A DNA stretch of 64,000 bases from Sphaerolaimus hirsutus (GCA_964036195.1 OZ038455.1:4853855-4917854); one strand, 5' to 3'. Positions 1 through 11,410 are shown, counted from the stretch's first letter. Notes: a model not told the origin generated them from the letters alone. Numbers and translations: made by a program.

Positions 1-122
1 GCCCTGTAAAATGTCAAATATAATGCAAACCGAGTTGCCATTTTGCAGTGGATCTTCCATGACATTTGACACTTTGTATGACATTTGACATTTTACACGG
101 CTTTTTACAGGGTCTGGGATTG
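1..122. repeat. CWG foldback MITE (introner family), partial
   Basis: This is the right-hand part of a foldback element cut by the window edge. It carries the family's repeated CTGTAAAATGTC / GACATTTTACAG inverted motifs and ends in GGGTCTGGGATTGGCAC followed by CAG, the expected 3-bp CWG duplication. It belongs to the family that forms three introns of the fucosyltransferase-like gene at 42-57 kb. Confidence 0.75.
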
Positions 123-293
123 GCACCAGATGTGTTAAATGAATTTGAATGGATTTTCAAGTGATGGGTGAGATTATAATCCGTGGAGGTAAATGTGCAT
201 GTATCATTCTGTGGAAAAACTACACTCATTTAGTTAATTCAATGTAAATATGTACCTAAGCATAGAGTACAAAAGAAATGATGTTCACAAAAA

Positions 294-352
294 TCATGTA
301 GACAAGGATAAATTGTGTCCGTTTGTATGAATTTCAGTCTGTGGCAGCGCAT
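294..352 (-). CDS. LRR gene, candidate terminal exon
   Basis: A 3' splice site (ACATTTTCAG) precedes 352. With the single base carried over from the previous exon the frame reads 18 further codons and stops at TGA (294-296). The phase fits, but the exon is short and weakly supported. Confidence 0.4.
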
Positions 353-3300
353 CTGAAAATGTGCCGGGAAAATTATCTCAGTAAAATGTCAAAAAAAAAT
401 AAAAATAAAACTATTACCTTGCAGTATAGAAATTGCTCTTTGATTCACTTTTATCTTAATCATGATAAGTCTGTGCAGGTGGCCTAGTGCTCTATCAGAA
501 GACAAAATAATGGCTTGATTTTCATCCATTTCACTCATTTGAATCAATTCCAAATGTTGCATCTTTGGGCATCGTTTCACTGCGAGAGAGTGGGTGCCAA
601 TTTGAGAACGGAAGAGGTAAAAAACCGTCTGAGAAGAGAGAAGTAAAATGAGAAGTGAAAAGTGAACTTCTTATTTTAGTTCTGACTTCTAAGTTCTCAG
701 ATGGTGTTTTAATTATATACTTGCTGAATTGGCACCAGATCAAAAAAGTGTAAAATGAGAACATATTGAATGTAATTTTGTACTCACCAAAGTTATTCAC
801 ATCTTTATAACTCAAGTGTTTCCCGCCTACAGCTACTGATTGCAAGGAAGTTTTCCAGCAAGCTGCGATCACTGCCAAAGTTTGCCCATCGAATTTAAGC
901 ATTGATGACTTGGAACGTTGCCAGGATGGCCACACACTTAACGTTTTTACCTGTGAAACAGTTTCCTCAATGGCAAATCCTCATGACAAGTGTATTGTAT
1001 TTTTAATAAATAGCATGCATCAATTCCGCAGGTGGAGACGTAAAAAAGCCATTTTAGAAGTGAGAAGTGCAATGAAAAGAGTGAAACGTGAGAAGTGCAA
1101 TGAGAAGTAATGTTACTTATCATTCCACTTCTCACTGTTCATTTCACTCCACACTGCTCATTTCACTTCTTATTTGACGTCGCACTTCTAAAATGGTTTT
1201 TATACTTCTCCATTTGCAGAATTGGCAACAGGGAGCAGTCCCAGACCCTGTAAAATGCCCTGTAAAATGTCAAATTGTCAGATATTTTACGTTTTTACTA
1301 CTTTTACTAGTTTCCGTTTTTACCACAAAAATACGCCACTCGTCGAATTTCGCCGCGGCAGAGAATTGTAAATTCCGGTCCCTTTGCGCTTCTAATTGCG
1401 TGCGTAATTAAATAAATAATTGTTTTTATGGTACGGGGATTTTACACGCAAATCAGGAACGGCGCCAGTACCCCTTGGGGTCCTGACAGTTCCTGAGGAC
1501 GGACACGGCAACTTACCAATCCTTTTTCGTAACTGCTGCCGGCGGTTTACTTCGATTAATTGTTAATAAGCCATAATTAAAGTAAAGCCGAAATTAATAA
1601 AATTCAAATTAAAATTTAAAGCAGTTAGTATGCTTCAGGGGGACCAAGTTGGTTTCACGGGAACTTTATTTAGCAATATATCAGGGTCAATTTCACAATA
1701 GCTCAAGTGAGTCGTATAGCCTCTAGTGGGTGAAAAAAGGTAAAATCAGCGCATTTTATAATCACCAAAAATCTACCATAAGTGAAATGAATACTAAAAC
1801 TGAGACACAACAATTAACCATAATAAGCGAATTATAAGGCGAAATCAATGATCACTGGAAAACTGTTACGTACAAGGCACAAGCAATTTAATTAAATGCG
1901 GGAAAAATAATTAATTAGATAAAGAGGGTACAAATGTAAATTAAACCGAACTTGAAGTAACTGCGATTATCAATGACGTAATTAAAATGCAATTTATCTC
2001 AAAGGTGAGTGTCATAAGCTGGGTTTTTATTCAGAGGTTACGGTACAATTTAGAGCAGGTGGTGTGACACGTGTTATCAACCTGCGCCCCTTTAGGTGAA
2101 AAATATTTTATAGCGTGCCCGACCAAGGCCACAGAAAGAACGCTCATTTGCGGGGGTTGTTCAAGGTTATTGCATTGCCAGGTAAGGGTTGGAACTTTGG
2201 GACTGAACACACGCCACAAAACACTAGCACTTGTGAGTTCACCAATCACCCTGGGTGATGGGAATAATTACTTGGCACTACTGTGCTCTTCACTGTAAAC
2301 TGTGCTCTGCATGTGTCTTGCAGTCGCATGCCGACAATAATTGCCGTTTGCCACTTTTCCACCCATTACCTAGTCCTAAGTAAAAAGCACTTGGTCGGGG
2401 AATTTTCTGAATGTTATCTATCGGGGCGTCTAAGCATTTAACAGAGTCGACACCTGTTAGCTTAACTAGAAACATTAAAGCCTTTCTAGCCCATTCCCAG
2501 ACACTGCACCCTTTTGACCAAAAATGTAAACTTGATAAAGCCTAAAAATTATAGCATTCGTAGGGTGTCAAAAAAAATTTTTTACGGAAAACGGAAACGG
2601 AAACGGAAAAAAATTTTCAGCGGCCGGAAAACGGAACGGAAAACGGAAAAATATTTGCACTTGGCGGAAAACGGAAACGGAAACGGAAAAAAAATTTCAG
2701 CGGCCGGAAAACGGAAAAAGGGGCCGGAAAAACGGAAACGGAAAAATCAAATTTGCGCAGAAATGGAAAAACTTGCTGAAATTTTGCCGCAAAATGGATA
2801 AAATTTGCTGAAATTTTGCTGGAAGTGGAAAAAATTTGCAGTAATTTTGTTGGAAACAAAAATTTTTTTACAACATTGACAATCTGCATGAATTTTTACC
2901 AGTTTGGCTGATCAGAAAACAGAAAGTTGAGCCAGAAAAAGGTAAAATGAGGCGGAAAAATGGGAAATTGAGGCGGAAAATGGAAAAAAAGGCTGAAAAA
3001 CTGGAAATTGAGGCGGAAAACGGAAAAAAGGCGGAAAAACTGAAAATTTAGCCGGAAAACGGAAAATGAGCCGGAAAAACGGAAACGGAAAAAAAAGTTG
3101 CCGGAAAACGGAACGGAAAACGGAAAAAAAATTTCAGCAGCCGGAAAACGGAACGGAAAACGGAAAAAATTTGCCTGCGGAAAACGGAAACGGAAAACGG
3201 AAAACGGAAATTTGACACCCTAAGCATTCGAAAGTACATATTGGGAAATGCATTTAAAAAGCAAACGAAAGTAATTACTCAATTAACTAAAAATGCAGGT

Positions 3301-6300
3301 AACCTAATTAGCTTAATTAATGAAACATGAAATGAAAAATTATCATCACACGGGAAATAATTACGTAATTAACGGAAAGAAATTAATTAATAAATTCATG
3401 GCCGCAGTAGTGTCCATTCGGGCGTACCGTCCTGGGGCTGCGGCTTCGTTGGCGGATTTGCAGTGCACAGCGAACCGCACGTTCACTGTGACTTCCCTGT
3501 GCACCGCGGGCCGTCATTCGGTCGCACATGGTCGTTCTCGAGTCGTCGGAGTGTCTGCACAGAATTGTCGTTACGTTTTTACGCATGATTGGCTAGCCAT
3601 ATTTCCACCTACAATCCCACCAGCCATAAATTTTTTACCTCCGGGCTAAAAACGACATGTTCAGAAAAAGTGTTTTGCACCGTTTTTTGATTATTCAAAA
3701 ATCATGCCTTCTCTGCATTTTTCGGTGGACGGCTGTGGCAGTCACATGCCCTGGGGGTGCAAATATGGCTCGTCTTCATTTGAATTATGGCATCAGCTTT
3801 CTGCCGTGCCGGCTTTTTGTGCTCGAACCTTCGAAATTTTGGTTCCCGCTCAGGGCTCGATGTGAGAACAAGTTTTTTCTTTTTTAGATTTTTTTTTTTT
3901 GGAAACCAATTAATCAGGCTACTAATCTGTGTTATTTCACAGCATCGTGCCACTGTTGGATGGGCAGTTTGGAATCAACATTCAAGTTACCTGCTCGACC
4001 GACATGTCGCAGTCCGTGCGTGTGAAAATTGATCGTCGACAAGATTTTCTAATTGTTTTCATGGAATATTAACAAGTATGTTTTTTAATTACTGATTTTT
4101 TTGTTACGGAGTTGTCTGTTTCTCCTGATAGCGAAAGTTGTGCATGAATTATTACATCTTAAAACTTTTATAATTGGGTTTAGGTCAAAAATTGTTTCGT
4201 ATCAATTTTCACAATTACCATTTTCCATGTGGTGTTCTACCTGTTGCGCTGGAGCCTCCTCCGGTGGCAGTGGGATGGCCTCGACCGCGTCATGGTGCTC
4301 GGGCGGCGGCGAGGGGGGCTCGGCGACGTTCTGCAGTGCCATGGCCGCCATGTCGTTGCTAATGGGGGAATATTCTTCATTAGGGCGGTAAACTGGCTCG
4401 ACAACGGGCACCACTTCCTCCAACACCGGCACACCTTCCTCCCGCGCGTCTGCGGAGGAGTCAGAGCCCGCGGTGGCGGTTTCAATGTCGGATAAACATT
4501 CCGCCTGCAGTTCTTCTTCAAGGGCCGGGTATCTATCCGGTCCGACTAGTTCTTTCAAGTCAGCCCGCGGGCGCCATTCCGGTGGCCAAAATCCCAACAC
4601 ATTTCCCCAGATTTGGCCTGATTCGTAAGAGTAAATCCGGTCGGCCTTGTGCTCGACCGTCAGAAACCGGTGGAAAAAGGTTGACCACAAGAAGGTTTCA
4701 TAGAATTTCTCCAGTGCTTGCATCATGTCCTTGTAGTTTAGGTCACGCAGTTCTCTGTATCGAGTGTTGAAGATGGCTCTGGCACTGCCCTTCAAGAGCA
4801 ATTTTACCAGCGGCTTCCGCTCCTGTAATTTTATGCGCAGCGCATCACATACCGTATCCCAGCTCCTTCTCCAGTCCCTGAAACCCTCATTTGGCTTGCC
4901 GCGAAAATATCCACATTGTTGTGCTAGGGCTGTAATGACTGCCGCATTGCTTTGTTCTAATTGCCAATTTTGTCCCGGGTCCGTGGGCCTTGCCACTTCG
5001 GACGTAGCTGACGAGCTTCTTGAAGACGCCGGCGAGCGGGATCGAGCGCGTCGCTGCGTAACAGTTCTCACCTGGTTTGTTCCAGCTGCCGACGGGGGCG
5101 CCGCTGGTACCGTTGATGACTGTAAAGGCGCTGTTTGACCATTGGTCAGCACTATCGGCTGCTGGCCACTGGCCGGTGAATTTCCTCCCAGCGTCGCGTT
5201 CTGATTTTGTAGGGCTTGATTATGCTGCTGGTACGCAGTCGTCAGGTCAACTATATCATCGCCATGTAAGCTGTGGTGCGCTTCGAATTCCTGCAAATAA
5301 TGTTCCACCCTAGGTACCTCGGCGACTGGGTCACTTCCCCATAAATTCATAGCAATTTTAATTAGTGTCACCATACGCAAGTCCCCCGGTTCACCATTCT
5401 GTGAGAATGCGCCAACCGGTCTCGCCTGACTCATCATGTTTGCCCATTTCTTTGCGGCTTCACATGCCTTTTTGGGTGTCCATTGTGCACAGGTTGGCGT
5501 TGTTTGCACCGGGTCCAGATCCATTATGGTAGCTTGGTAAATTAAATTCGCATTAGTGACCTTTGCGTACCTGTCTTCCAGCGCCGGAGCCGCCGTCTGG
5601 TTCGCGCCGTTGTTTGTCATTCTGCTTGCGGGGCTGTTAATAATTATCACTGGGGGGTTACTTGAAATTTCAGTCTTAATTAACTGGCGTCTAGCCTTTG
5701 CAGTTGCGCTCTGCGATCTCGACTGGTCGCTCGATAAATTCCGACTGCTGTTACCTGACACGTCTCTCGGCGTCGAAGTGCTCTTCGGTGGGCTTAACTG
5801 CAGCGCCGGGGAAGTGTCTCCGCTCTGCGCCGCTGTCTCCAATAATTCCGCTACGGTATTTTCAATCACGGGAAATTGATCTGCAGTAGCTCCCAGCTCA
5901 GCTGCAATCAAAGGGTAATCACGTTGAATCGACGGCTGCCCTAGAGGCTCGCTATCACCAACGTATCCGTCTGAACCGACTTCAGAACCCGATCGCACTC
6001 CAGGCGATATGGATGAGCTGCCCGCGCTCCAACCCAGTGTCCTCCGAAGCTTAGACCACTTACCTGTCTTTCCTGCTTCCTTTCCTGCAGCTTGTCTGCT
6101 TGTCCCAGGCGCTTCTTCAGCTTCTGCGCTGGACGTTAGCTGCCGTGCCGCTGCCGGTACAGCTGGCGTCTTCCACTGACTAAAACTGTCTGGCGCAGGC
6201 CCTGCGCCTTCAACCGTTGATAACCTGATTACCGGTGTATCCTCAGCTGTCTGTCCAGACCAGCGTTGACTTTCACTCTCCTCTAGCGCTTCCGGCGCGT

Positions 6301-8813
6301 CTGTTTCAGGGTTAACCGAATCGTTCGACTCACTGTCTTCTGCTTGACCCTCAGTGGAAGTTGTGCGTCCACTTCTTGCCCAGCCTTCTGTTGTCGCGCG
6401 CGTCTTCGTGCTTGTTTTTGCTTCTCCAACGCAGCGTGCCAAACTTGTTCTATGGTGTCCCCTTGTAAGCTTGCTGGCCCCCTCGATCTCAATTCCCTTT
6501 GGGGTGATTCGTTATCCGTGAAGCCGTTTTTTGTAGAGGCGTTGATCAGGCGCCCCAGACAGAAAACTTTATGGCTTGCTTAGGAAACCACTCGCTACGC
6601 TACCAGTTGTCAGATATTTTACGTTTTTACTAATTTTACTAGTTTCCGTTTTTACCACAAAAATACGCCACTCGTCGAATTTCGCCGCGGCAGAGAATTG
6701 TAAATTCCGGTCCCTTTGCGCTTCTAATTGCGTGCGTAATTAAATAAATAATTGTTTTTATGGTACGGGGATTTTACACGCAAATCAGGAACGGCGCCAG
6801 TACCCCTTGGGGTCCTGACAGTTCCTGAGGACGGACACGGCAACTTACCAATCCTTTTTCGTAACTGCTGCCGGTGGTTTACTTCGATTAATTGTTAATA
6901 AGCCGTAATTAAAGTAAAGCCGAAATTAATAAAATTCAAATTAAAATTTAAAGCAGTTAGTATGCTTCAGGGGGACCAAGTTGGTTTCATGGGAACTTTA
7001 TTTAGCAATATATCAGGGTCAATTTCACAATAGCTCAAGTGAGTCGTATAGCCTCTAGTGGGTGAAAAAAGGTAAAATCAGCGCATTTTATAATCACCAA
7101 AAATCTACCATAAGTGAAATGAATACTAAAACTGAGACACAACAATTAACCATAATAAGCGAATTATAAGGCGAAATCAATGATCACTGGAAAACTGTTA
7201 CGTACAAGGCACAAGCAATTTAATTAAATGCGGGAAAAATAATTAATTAGATAAAGAGGGTACAAATGTAAATTAAACCGAACTTGAAGTAACTGCGATT
7301 ATCAATGACGTAATTAAAATGCAATTTATCTCAAAGGTGAGTGTCATAAGCTGGGTTTTTATTCAGAGGTTACGGTACAATTTAGAGCAGGTGGTGTGAC
7401 ACGTGTTATCAACCTGCGCCCCTTTAGGTGAAAAATATTTTATAGCGTGCCCGACCAAGGCCACAGAAAGAACGCTCATTTGCGGGGGTTGTTCAAGGTT
7501 ATTGCATTGCCGGGTAAGGGTTGGAACTTTGGGACTGAACACACGCCACAAAACACTAGCACTTGTGAGTGCACCAATTACCCTGGGTGATGGGAATAAT
7601 TACTTGGCACTACTGTGCTCTTCACTGTAAACTGTGCTCTGCATGTGTCTTGCAGTCGCATGCCGACAATAATTGCCGTTTGCCACTTTTCCACCCATTA
7701 CCTAGTCCTAAGTAAAAAGCACTTGGTCGGGGAATTTTCTGAATGTTATCTATCGGGGCGTCTAAGCATTTAACAGAGTCGACACCTGTTAGCTTAACTA
7801 GAAACATTAAAGCCTTTCTAGCCCATTCCCAGACACTGCACCCTTTTGACCAAAAATGTAAACTTGATAAAGCCTAAAAATTATAGCATTCGAAAGTACA
7901 TATTGGGAAATGCATTTAAAAAGCAAACGAAAGTAATTACTCAATTAACTAAAAATGCAGGTAACCTAATTAGCTTAATTAATGAAACATGAAATGAAAA
8001 ATTATCATCACACGGGAAATAATTACGTAATTAACGGAAAGAAATTAATTAATAAATTCATGGCCGCAGTAGTGTCCATTCGGGCGTACCGTCCTGGGGC
8101 TGCGGCTTCGTTGGCGGATTTGCAGTGCACAGCGAACCGCACGTTCACTGTGACTTCCCTGTGCACCGCGGGCCGTCATTCGGTCGCACATGGTCGTTCT
8201 CGAGTCGTCGGAGTGTCTGCACAGAATTGTCGTTACGTTTTTACGCATGATTGGCTAGCCATATTTCCACCTACAAAATGTCGTGCAAAGTATCAAAAGT
8301 CATGTGAATTGTCCTGTAAAATCGCAACCGAGTTGCCATTTTCCACGGCATTTCACATGACTTTTGACACTTTGCACGACATTTGACATTTTACAGGACA
8401 TTTTTACCAGTATTACCTTTTTACAACCCTGTCCCAGAGACCAGGCAACGGCAGAATTGAGTGGAAAATTTTGAGATTGATAAATAATGTGCTCCATCTT
8501 GGGACAGTGTCTGCTGACAAACCACATCGATCTGAGAGGGTTTTTTCGAGTGATTTTTTCAATGTTTCAGTTGAAAAAAAACTTAAAAACCAATGTTTTT
8601 AAAAAGTAACCTGTCAGTCAAGGCGGGATCACAATTGACAACTTTTATAAAAATCAGTTTAGGGCATTTTGACAGAATTGTGTCAAAATGTTTGTCCAAA
8701 CTTCCCTTGGGGGTGGATACCGAATAATTTCCTTGAATTTCGGAATTAGTAATTGATTGAAATGATATCGCCGCAGTGGAATGCGAACAACGAGATGCCA
8801 ATGCTTTTATTTC
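294..8813 (-). CDS. LRR-repeat protein gene (F-box/LRR-like), 3' part, five exons
   Basis: Five minus-strand exons join in a continuous frame: 8813-8611, 8531-8417, 950-788, 579-418 and 352-294. The intron phases match at every junction (2, 0, 1, 1). The product has spaced leucine-rich repeat-like units with repeated 'CPK' motifs (SKCPKLIFI, SRHCPKMEHI, KRCPKMQHLEL) and the junction GCKK/VKTLSV fits an LRR strand consensus. Such spacing is usual in F-box/LRR or AMN1-like proteins, but no F-box is visible. Exons upstream of 8813 were not found, so the N-terminus is missing. Element 1 and a foldback MITE sit in the intron 8416-951. The family assignment is an inference from the repeat pattern. 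Confidence 0.6.
418..579 (-). CDS. LRR gene exon
   Basis: A 162-nt exon with acceptor CTCTCGCAG and donor GTAATA. It enters and leaves in phase 1. It encodes an LRR-like unit around CPKMQHLELIQM. The entry phase matches the exit phase of the 788-950 exon. Confidence 0.6.
788..950 (-). CDS. LRR gene exon
   Basis: A 163-nt exon with acceptor TTTCACAG and a consensus donor GTGAGT. It enters in phase 0 and leaves in phase 1. It encodes VKTLSVW followed by LAVIAACWKTSLQSVAV, a typical LRR alternation. Confidence 0.6.
1243..1275. repeat. Foldback MITE left end, split by element 1
   Basis: The left end, CAG then GGAGCAGTCCCAGACCC and CTGTAAAATG motifs, is the CWG foldback family. The element resumes at 8276 on the other side of element 1, so element 1 inserted into this MITE. 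Confidence 0.7.
1276..3613 (-). repeat. Element 1 LTR, left copy (3' LTR of the minus-strand element)
   Basis: The LTR is 2338 bp because it carries a 662-bp hAT-like insertion plus its 8-bp duplication (2561-3230). Without these it is 1668 bp, exactly the length of the partner LTR at 6608-8275. It starts TGTCAG and ends CTACA. Confidence 0.92.
2561..3222. mobile_element. hAT-like MITE inserted in the LTR, rich in GGAAAACGG repeats
   Basis: The terminal inverted repeats are TAGGGTGTCAAA and TTTGACACCCTA. The flanking 8-bp duplication is AGCATTCG (2553-2560 and 3223-3230). The partner LTR (7880-7890) has an uninterrupted single AGCATTCG. The interior is degenerate arrays of (GGAAAAC)GGAAACGG. 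An 8-bp duplication and TAGGG ends point to the hAT superfamily. No transposase is present. The open frames across it are products of the low-complexity repeat. Confidence 0.85.
3614..4201 (-). other. Element 1: region between helicase tail and 3' LTR
   Basis: A non-coding stretch closely matching 13563-14140 of element 2. It holds the polypurine-tract position next to the LTR (minus-strand GGCTGGTGGGAT), which is a weak tract. I see no ORF that differs from chance. Confidence 0.6.
4202..6442 (-). pseudogene. Element 1 fused ORF: Gag N-terminal half joined to helicase C-terminal tail
   Basis: A 746-codon open frame. The first ~565 codons match Gag of element 2 up to the capsid segment ending MQALEKFYE. 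It then passes in frame at about 4700 into the helicase C-terminus (LWSTFFHRFL...) and ends with the same acidic, proline-rich tail as the helicase ORF. A 4-base length difference near 6350 puts the true Gag N-terminus (6492-6350) in another frame, so the leader part is frameshifted. The zinc knuckle, protease and all enzymatic domains are absent. The junction has a few filler bases and no obvious long microhomology. Confidence 0.85.
6443..6607 (-). other. Element 1 leader with PBS-like site
   Basis: Directly inside the 5' LTR the minus strand reads AC then TGGTAGCGTAGCGAGTGG, the same as in element 2. TGG two bases after the LTR is the usual primer-binding-site position. Confidence 0.6.
6608..8275 (-). 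repeat. Element 1 LTR, right copy (5' LTR)
   Basis: A 1668-bp LTR starting TGTCAG and ending CTACA on the plus strand. It is nearly identical to 1276-3613 minus the hAT insertion. Confidence 0.92.
8276..8400. repeat. Foldback MITE, continuation after element 1
   Basis: It contains the family's internal ACCGAGTTGCCATTTT segment and inverted GTCAAAAGTCATGTG / CACATGACTTTTGAC arms. Together with 1243-1275 it is the MITE that element 1 interrupted. It lies at the donor side of the LRR gene intron. Confidence 0.65.
8417..8531 (-). CDS. LRR gene exon
   Basis: A 115-nt exon with acceptor CCCTCTCAG and donor GTAATA. It enters in phase 2 and leaves in phase 0. It encodes SRHCPKMEHI and ends GCKK. 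The intron before it (8610-8532) is only 79 bp. Confidence 0.6.
8611..8813 (-). CDS. LRR gene exon
   Basis: A 203-nt exon with acceptor AATTCATTTCAG and donor GTTACT. It enters in phase 0 and leaves in phase 2. It encodes EIKALASRC and later LSKCPKLIFIKVV, an LRR-like unit. Confidence 0.55.
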
Positions 8814-9036
8814 CTGAAATGAATTTAAACGAATTGCCTTGACCGCCGTCGGTCAAAAAAGCAAAATTTGCTGGTAGCAGTCGCGCACCCTGTGCAGTCA
8901 AATGTCATACACATTTGTCAATGTTCATTCAGTGTCAAATTTTCAGTGAAAATTTCAGAAAAAGAATCTTTTCTTTTTGTTTTGATCGACATTTGAGGTG
9001 GCATTTGACACTATTAGACTTTACATGGCTCGAGAC

Positions 9037-10247
9037 TAGTGATGGAAAAGCGCCATGGCGCTGGCGCCTGGCGCTAGCGCCAAAGCAAAAAGCGCCATGG
9101 CGCTTTTGGCGCTTGGCGCCTTTTTGCTGTGGCGCCATTGGCGCTTGGCGCTGGGGTTTGGAAAAGCGCCATGGCGCTTTTGGCGCTTGGCGCTATGACG
9201 CCGTGGCGCCATTGGCGCTTGGCGCTAGTGTTTTAAAAAGCGCCAAAAAAGCGCCAAGAAGTTTACTCAAAATTCATCATTATTTTATGCAGAAAAACCT
9301 GTTAAGTATAATTTACATAAGTATATGTGCTACTGTCAGTGTATTCCCGGAGAATATACCCTATTCTTGATTACTTTATAAACAATTTCCTTGTGATTGC
9401 ATGGGTATTCAACATTTGTCCCATCTAATCAGAATTATGTAAGACCATATGTGACTATTCATCTGACTCGTAACACTCTACACATAGGTTTTAGCTCAAT
9501 CGCTATACTGAGCTCGTTCCTTGCAGTTTTGTTTGAGCAGGGTCAAAGGACCCTGAAAAGTGTGAAGTTGAGTAATAAACATCATCCAATATTTCATAAA
9601 TACAACTTCGTTAAGTGTCATGCGAAATGTCAAAAGTTCAATCAAAAATTATTCTTTTTTATTTTGATTAACATTTTACATCACATTTACTTCTTGACAT
9701 TTGACACTTGATTTTACAGGGTGTGGAATCACTTTCTGAAGCCATTCAAACAATGGCAATCCAAAATTTGAAACCTCAAAATCCTATGTTCAAAAGTGAC
9801 TAGCACAACTCGAAACTGCAATATTCTTATAGAAAAATCGAAATTCCAAAAGTAATTTTAAAAAAACCCTAAAAATCTTAGCACTTTTTACAGATGGTGT
9901 GCTATACTTAAGCCCAAACACCCAGCTGCAAAATATCAAGACAAAAATAACAAAAGTAACTGCAGTTGACTTGTATCTTGCGCCAAAAACAAATTAATAG
10001 CAGTGCATAAGCATGGCTGCATATTAGAGAAGCAAAAAATTTTTGGCGCTGGCGCTATTGGCGCTTGGCGCCAATATCCTCTGGCGCCATTGGCGCTTGG
10101 CGCCGTGGTCTAGAAAAGCGCCATGGCGCTTTTGGCGCTTGGCGCCATTTTGCTCTGGCGCCATTGGCGCTTGGCGCTGGGGTTCGGAAAAGCGCCATGG
10201 CGCTTTTGGCGCTTGGCGCCAAAGTCCTGGCGCTTTTTCCATCACTA
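9037..10247. mobile_element. hAT-like foldback element with GCGCC-rich arms
   Basis: The ends are TAGTGATGGAAAAGCGCC and GGCGCTTTTTCCATCACTA. The 8-bp duplication CTCGAGAC is at 9029-9036 and 10248-10255. Both arms are arrays of GCGCCATGGCGC / TTGGCGCC palindromes. The loop (about 9261-10035) is AT-rich with no gene. The 8-bp duplication suggests hAT mobilisation. Confidence 0.85.
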
Positions 10248-10255
10248 CTCGAGAC

Positions 10256-11038
10256 CATGGTTGGTTTTAGTAAAATTCTTTTTACTAAAATTGTATTTTA
10301 TTTTTATTAAAATTGTATTTTATTTTTATTTTTTTCATGTTTCATTTTATTTTATTTTATTCTGAAATGTCATTAATAAAATGAAATGAAACCATTTTAC
10401 AAAAATTTTACAAATATTTTCCAAAAATTTTACAAAAAATCGGAATCTTGGATGCAAGGCCATAAAACGATGTCCACACTAGAAGCATGCAGATGAATAC
10501 AAAAAATTTTAATGTATTTTTTTTAAGACTTGTGACATGGGTTGCGACATAGGTATAATATCTTGAATTTTGACCCTCACAGGGGCCGGATAGATATGTA
10601 GCTAATTGCTCCTCCCAAGGGAAAGATTGCTAAAAATTTGTTTGCTTGTTTTTTAGGGGGTGGGGGCTTGCGGGGTTCAATACAAAGGCTTTTTAAAGGT
10701 ATGGAACGAAGAAAATGGGAAGAAAATCACATAAATTAGTGATTTTTCAGGTGAAAATATATCAAAAGATGTGAAAATTTGCAATTTTGAGCAAAAATAT
10801 TTTTCAATTACAACAATGAAAGCCACAACAAGCACCAGTTCTGCAAACTGGCAGCTAGAATATTAAGCAAGAGGATAGAAAACTTTTATAGAATTTTACA
10901 GACACACGAGTTTTTGTAAAATTTTAGTAAAATTGTATTTTTATTTTATCAATTTTCCATTTTATTTTATTTTATTCTTCAATTTTCCGTTTTATTTTTA
11001 TTTTATTTTTATTTTTTTCTGGGATTTTGCCAACCCTG
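10256..11038. mobile_element. hAT-like non-autonomous element, CAGGGTTGG/CCAACCCTG family
   Basis: The ends are CATGGTTGG (a variant of CAGGGTTGG) and CCAACCCTG. It is flanked by the same 8-bp CTCGAGAC at 10248-10255 and 11039-11046. The interior near both ends is made of TTTTATTTTATT and TTTTACAAAAATTTTAC runs. Two more copies are at 43556-44577 and 53819-54579. Confidence 0.8.
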
Positions 11039-11046
11039 CTCGAGAC

Positions 11047-11180
11047 GGCTATTTACACAGGTCCCGGCCGGGGACCGGGACCCGGCAAAAAATAATTTTT
11101 TTCAAAAGTTGATAATTGGTGTCTATGTGTTATTTGCATGTTAATTAGGTGAATTATCACCAAATTAGCATGCACAAAAT
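11047..11180. repeat. Truncated copy of the GGCTATTTACACAG foldback MITE
   Basis: It matches the left arm of the palindromic element at 36041-36357, including the CCGGGACCCGGCAAAAAATAA block and the ATTTGCATGTTAAT stretch. No matching right arm is seen. The stretch 11181-11410 shows no recognisable feature. Confidence 0.65.
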
Positions 11181-11410
11181 TTTTGCAAAATGGTTACATG
11201 CTCTGATGTATTTTCTTTGGGGGAGTGTCAAATTTTTGTTGGATTTGTCTGAATTTTTGCATGCGTATACTCCTGCATGTAGTGAGCGCGCATGCAAAAT
11301 TTCAGCTCAGGGCGATAAGCAGTTCTTATTTTTTTAACGCTATTATTTTTGTTAATCACTATATTTTTCTATAGTGCATGTAATCTTGCCGGGGTCCGGT
11401 CCCCGGCAAT

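Larger units (their letters stand above)
1276..8275 (-). mobile_element. Element 1: 7.0 kb non-autonomous LTR retrotransposon (deletion derivative of element 2)
   Basis: The element is bounded by LTRs that begin TGTCAG and end CTACA, and by a 4-bp duplication AAAT (1272-1275 and 8276-8279). The internal part keeps the leader, the first half of Gag and the last part of the helicase ORF of element 2. Everything between, including zinc knuckle, glycoprotein, protease, pol and the helicase core, is missing. The LTRs differ by about seven substitutions once the insertion in the left LTR is ignored. It has no polymerase, so it could only have moved with proteins supplied by a full-length relative. 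Confidence 0.92.

Noticed and set aside
124-208. Extra LRR exon ending CTG next to the first foldback MITE
   Set aside because: An acceptor (TTTTTCCACAG) is present, but its open frame does not match the exit phase of the 418-579 exon. The 294-352 terminal exon fits better.
2514-3239. Lys/Arg- or Phe-rich open frames
   Set aside because: They are translations of the GGAAAACGG low-complexity interior of the hAT-like insertion.
3320-3649. Repeated ~65-134 codon frames that recur at 7982, 13266 and 29135
   Set aside because: They lie inside the LTR copies and occur on both strands. The LTR context explains their recurrence.
8431-8450. CCCTGTCCCAGAGACCAGGC looked like the right end of a CWG foldback
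   Set aside because: It is coding sequence of the LRR exon (8417-8531) and lacks the family end GGGACTGGCAC. The similarity is probably chance.
9037-10310. Ala/Trp-rich frames over GCGCC arrays, also at 30.9, 32.4 and 35.7 kb
   Set aside because: They are products of palindromic GCGCC repeats, present in several frames at once.
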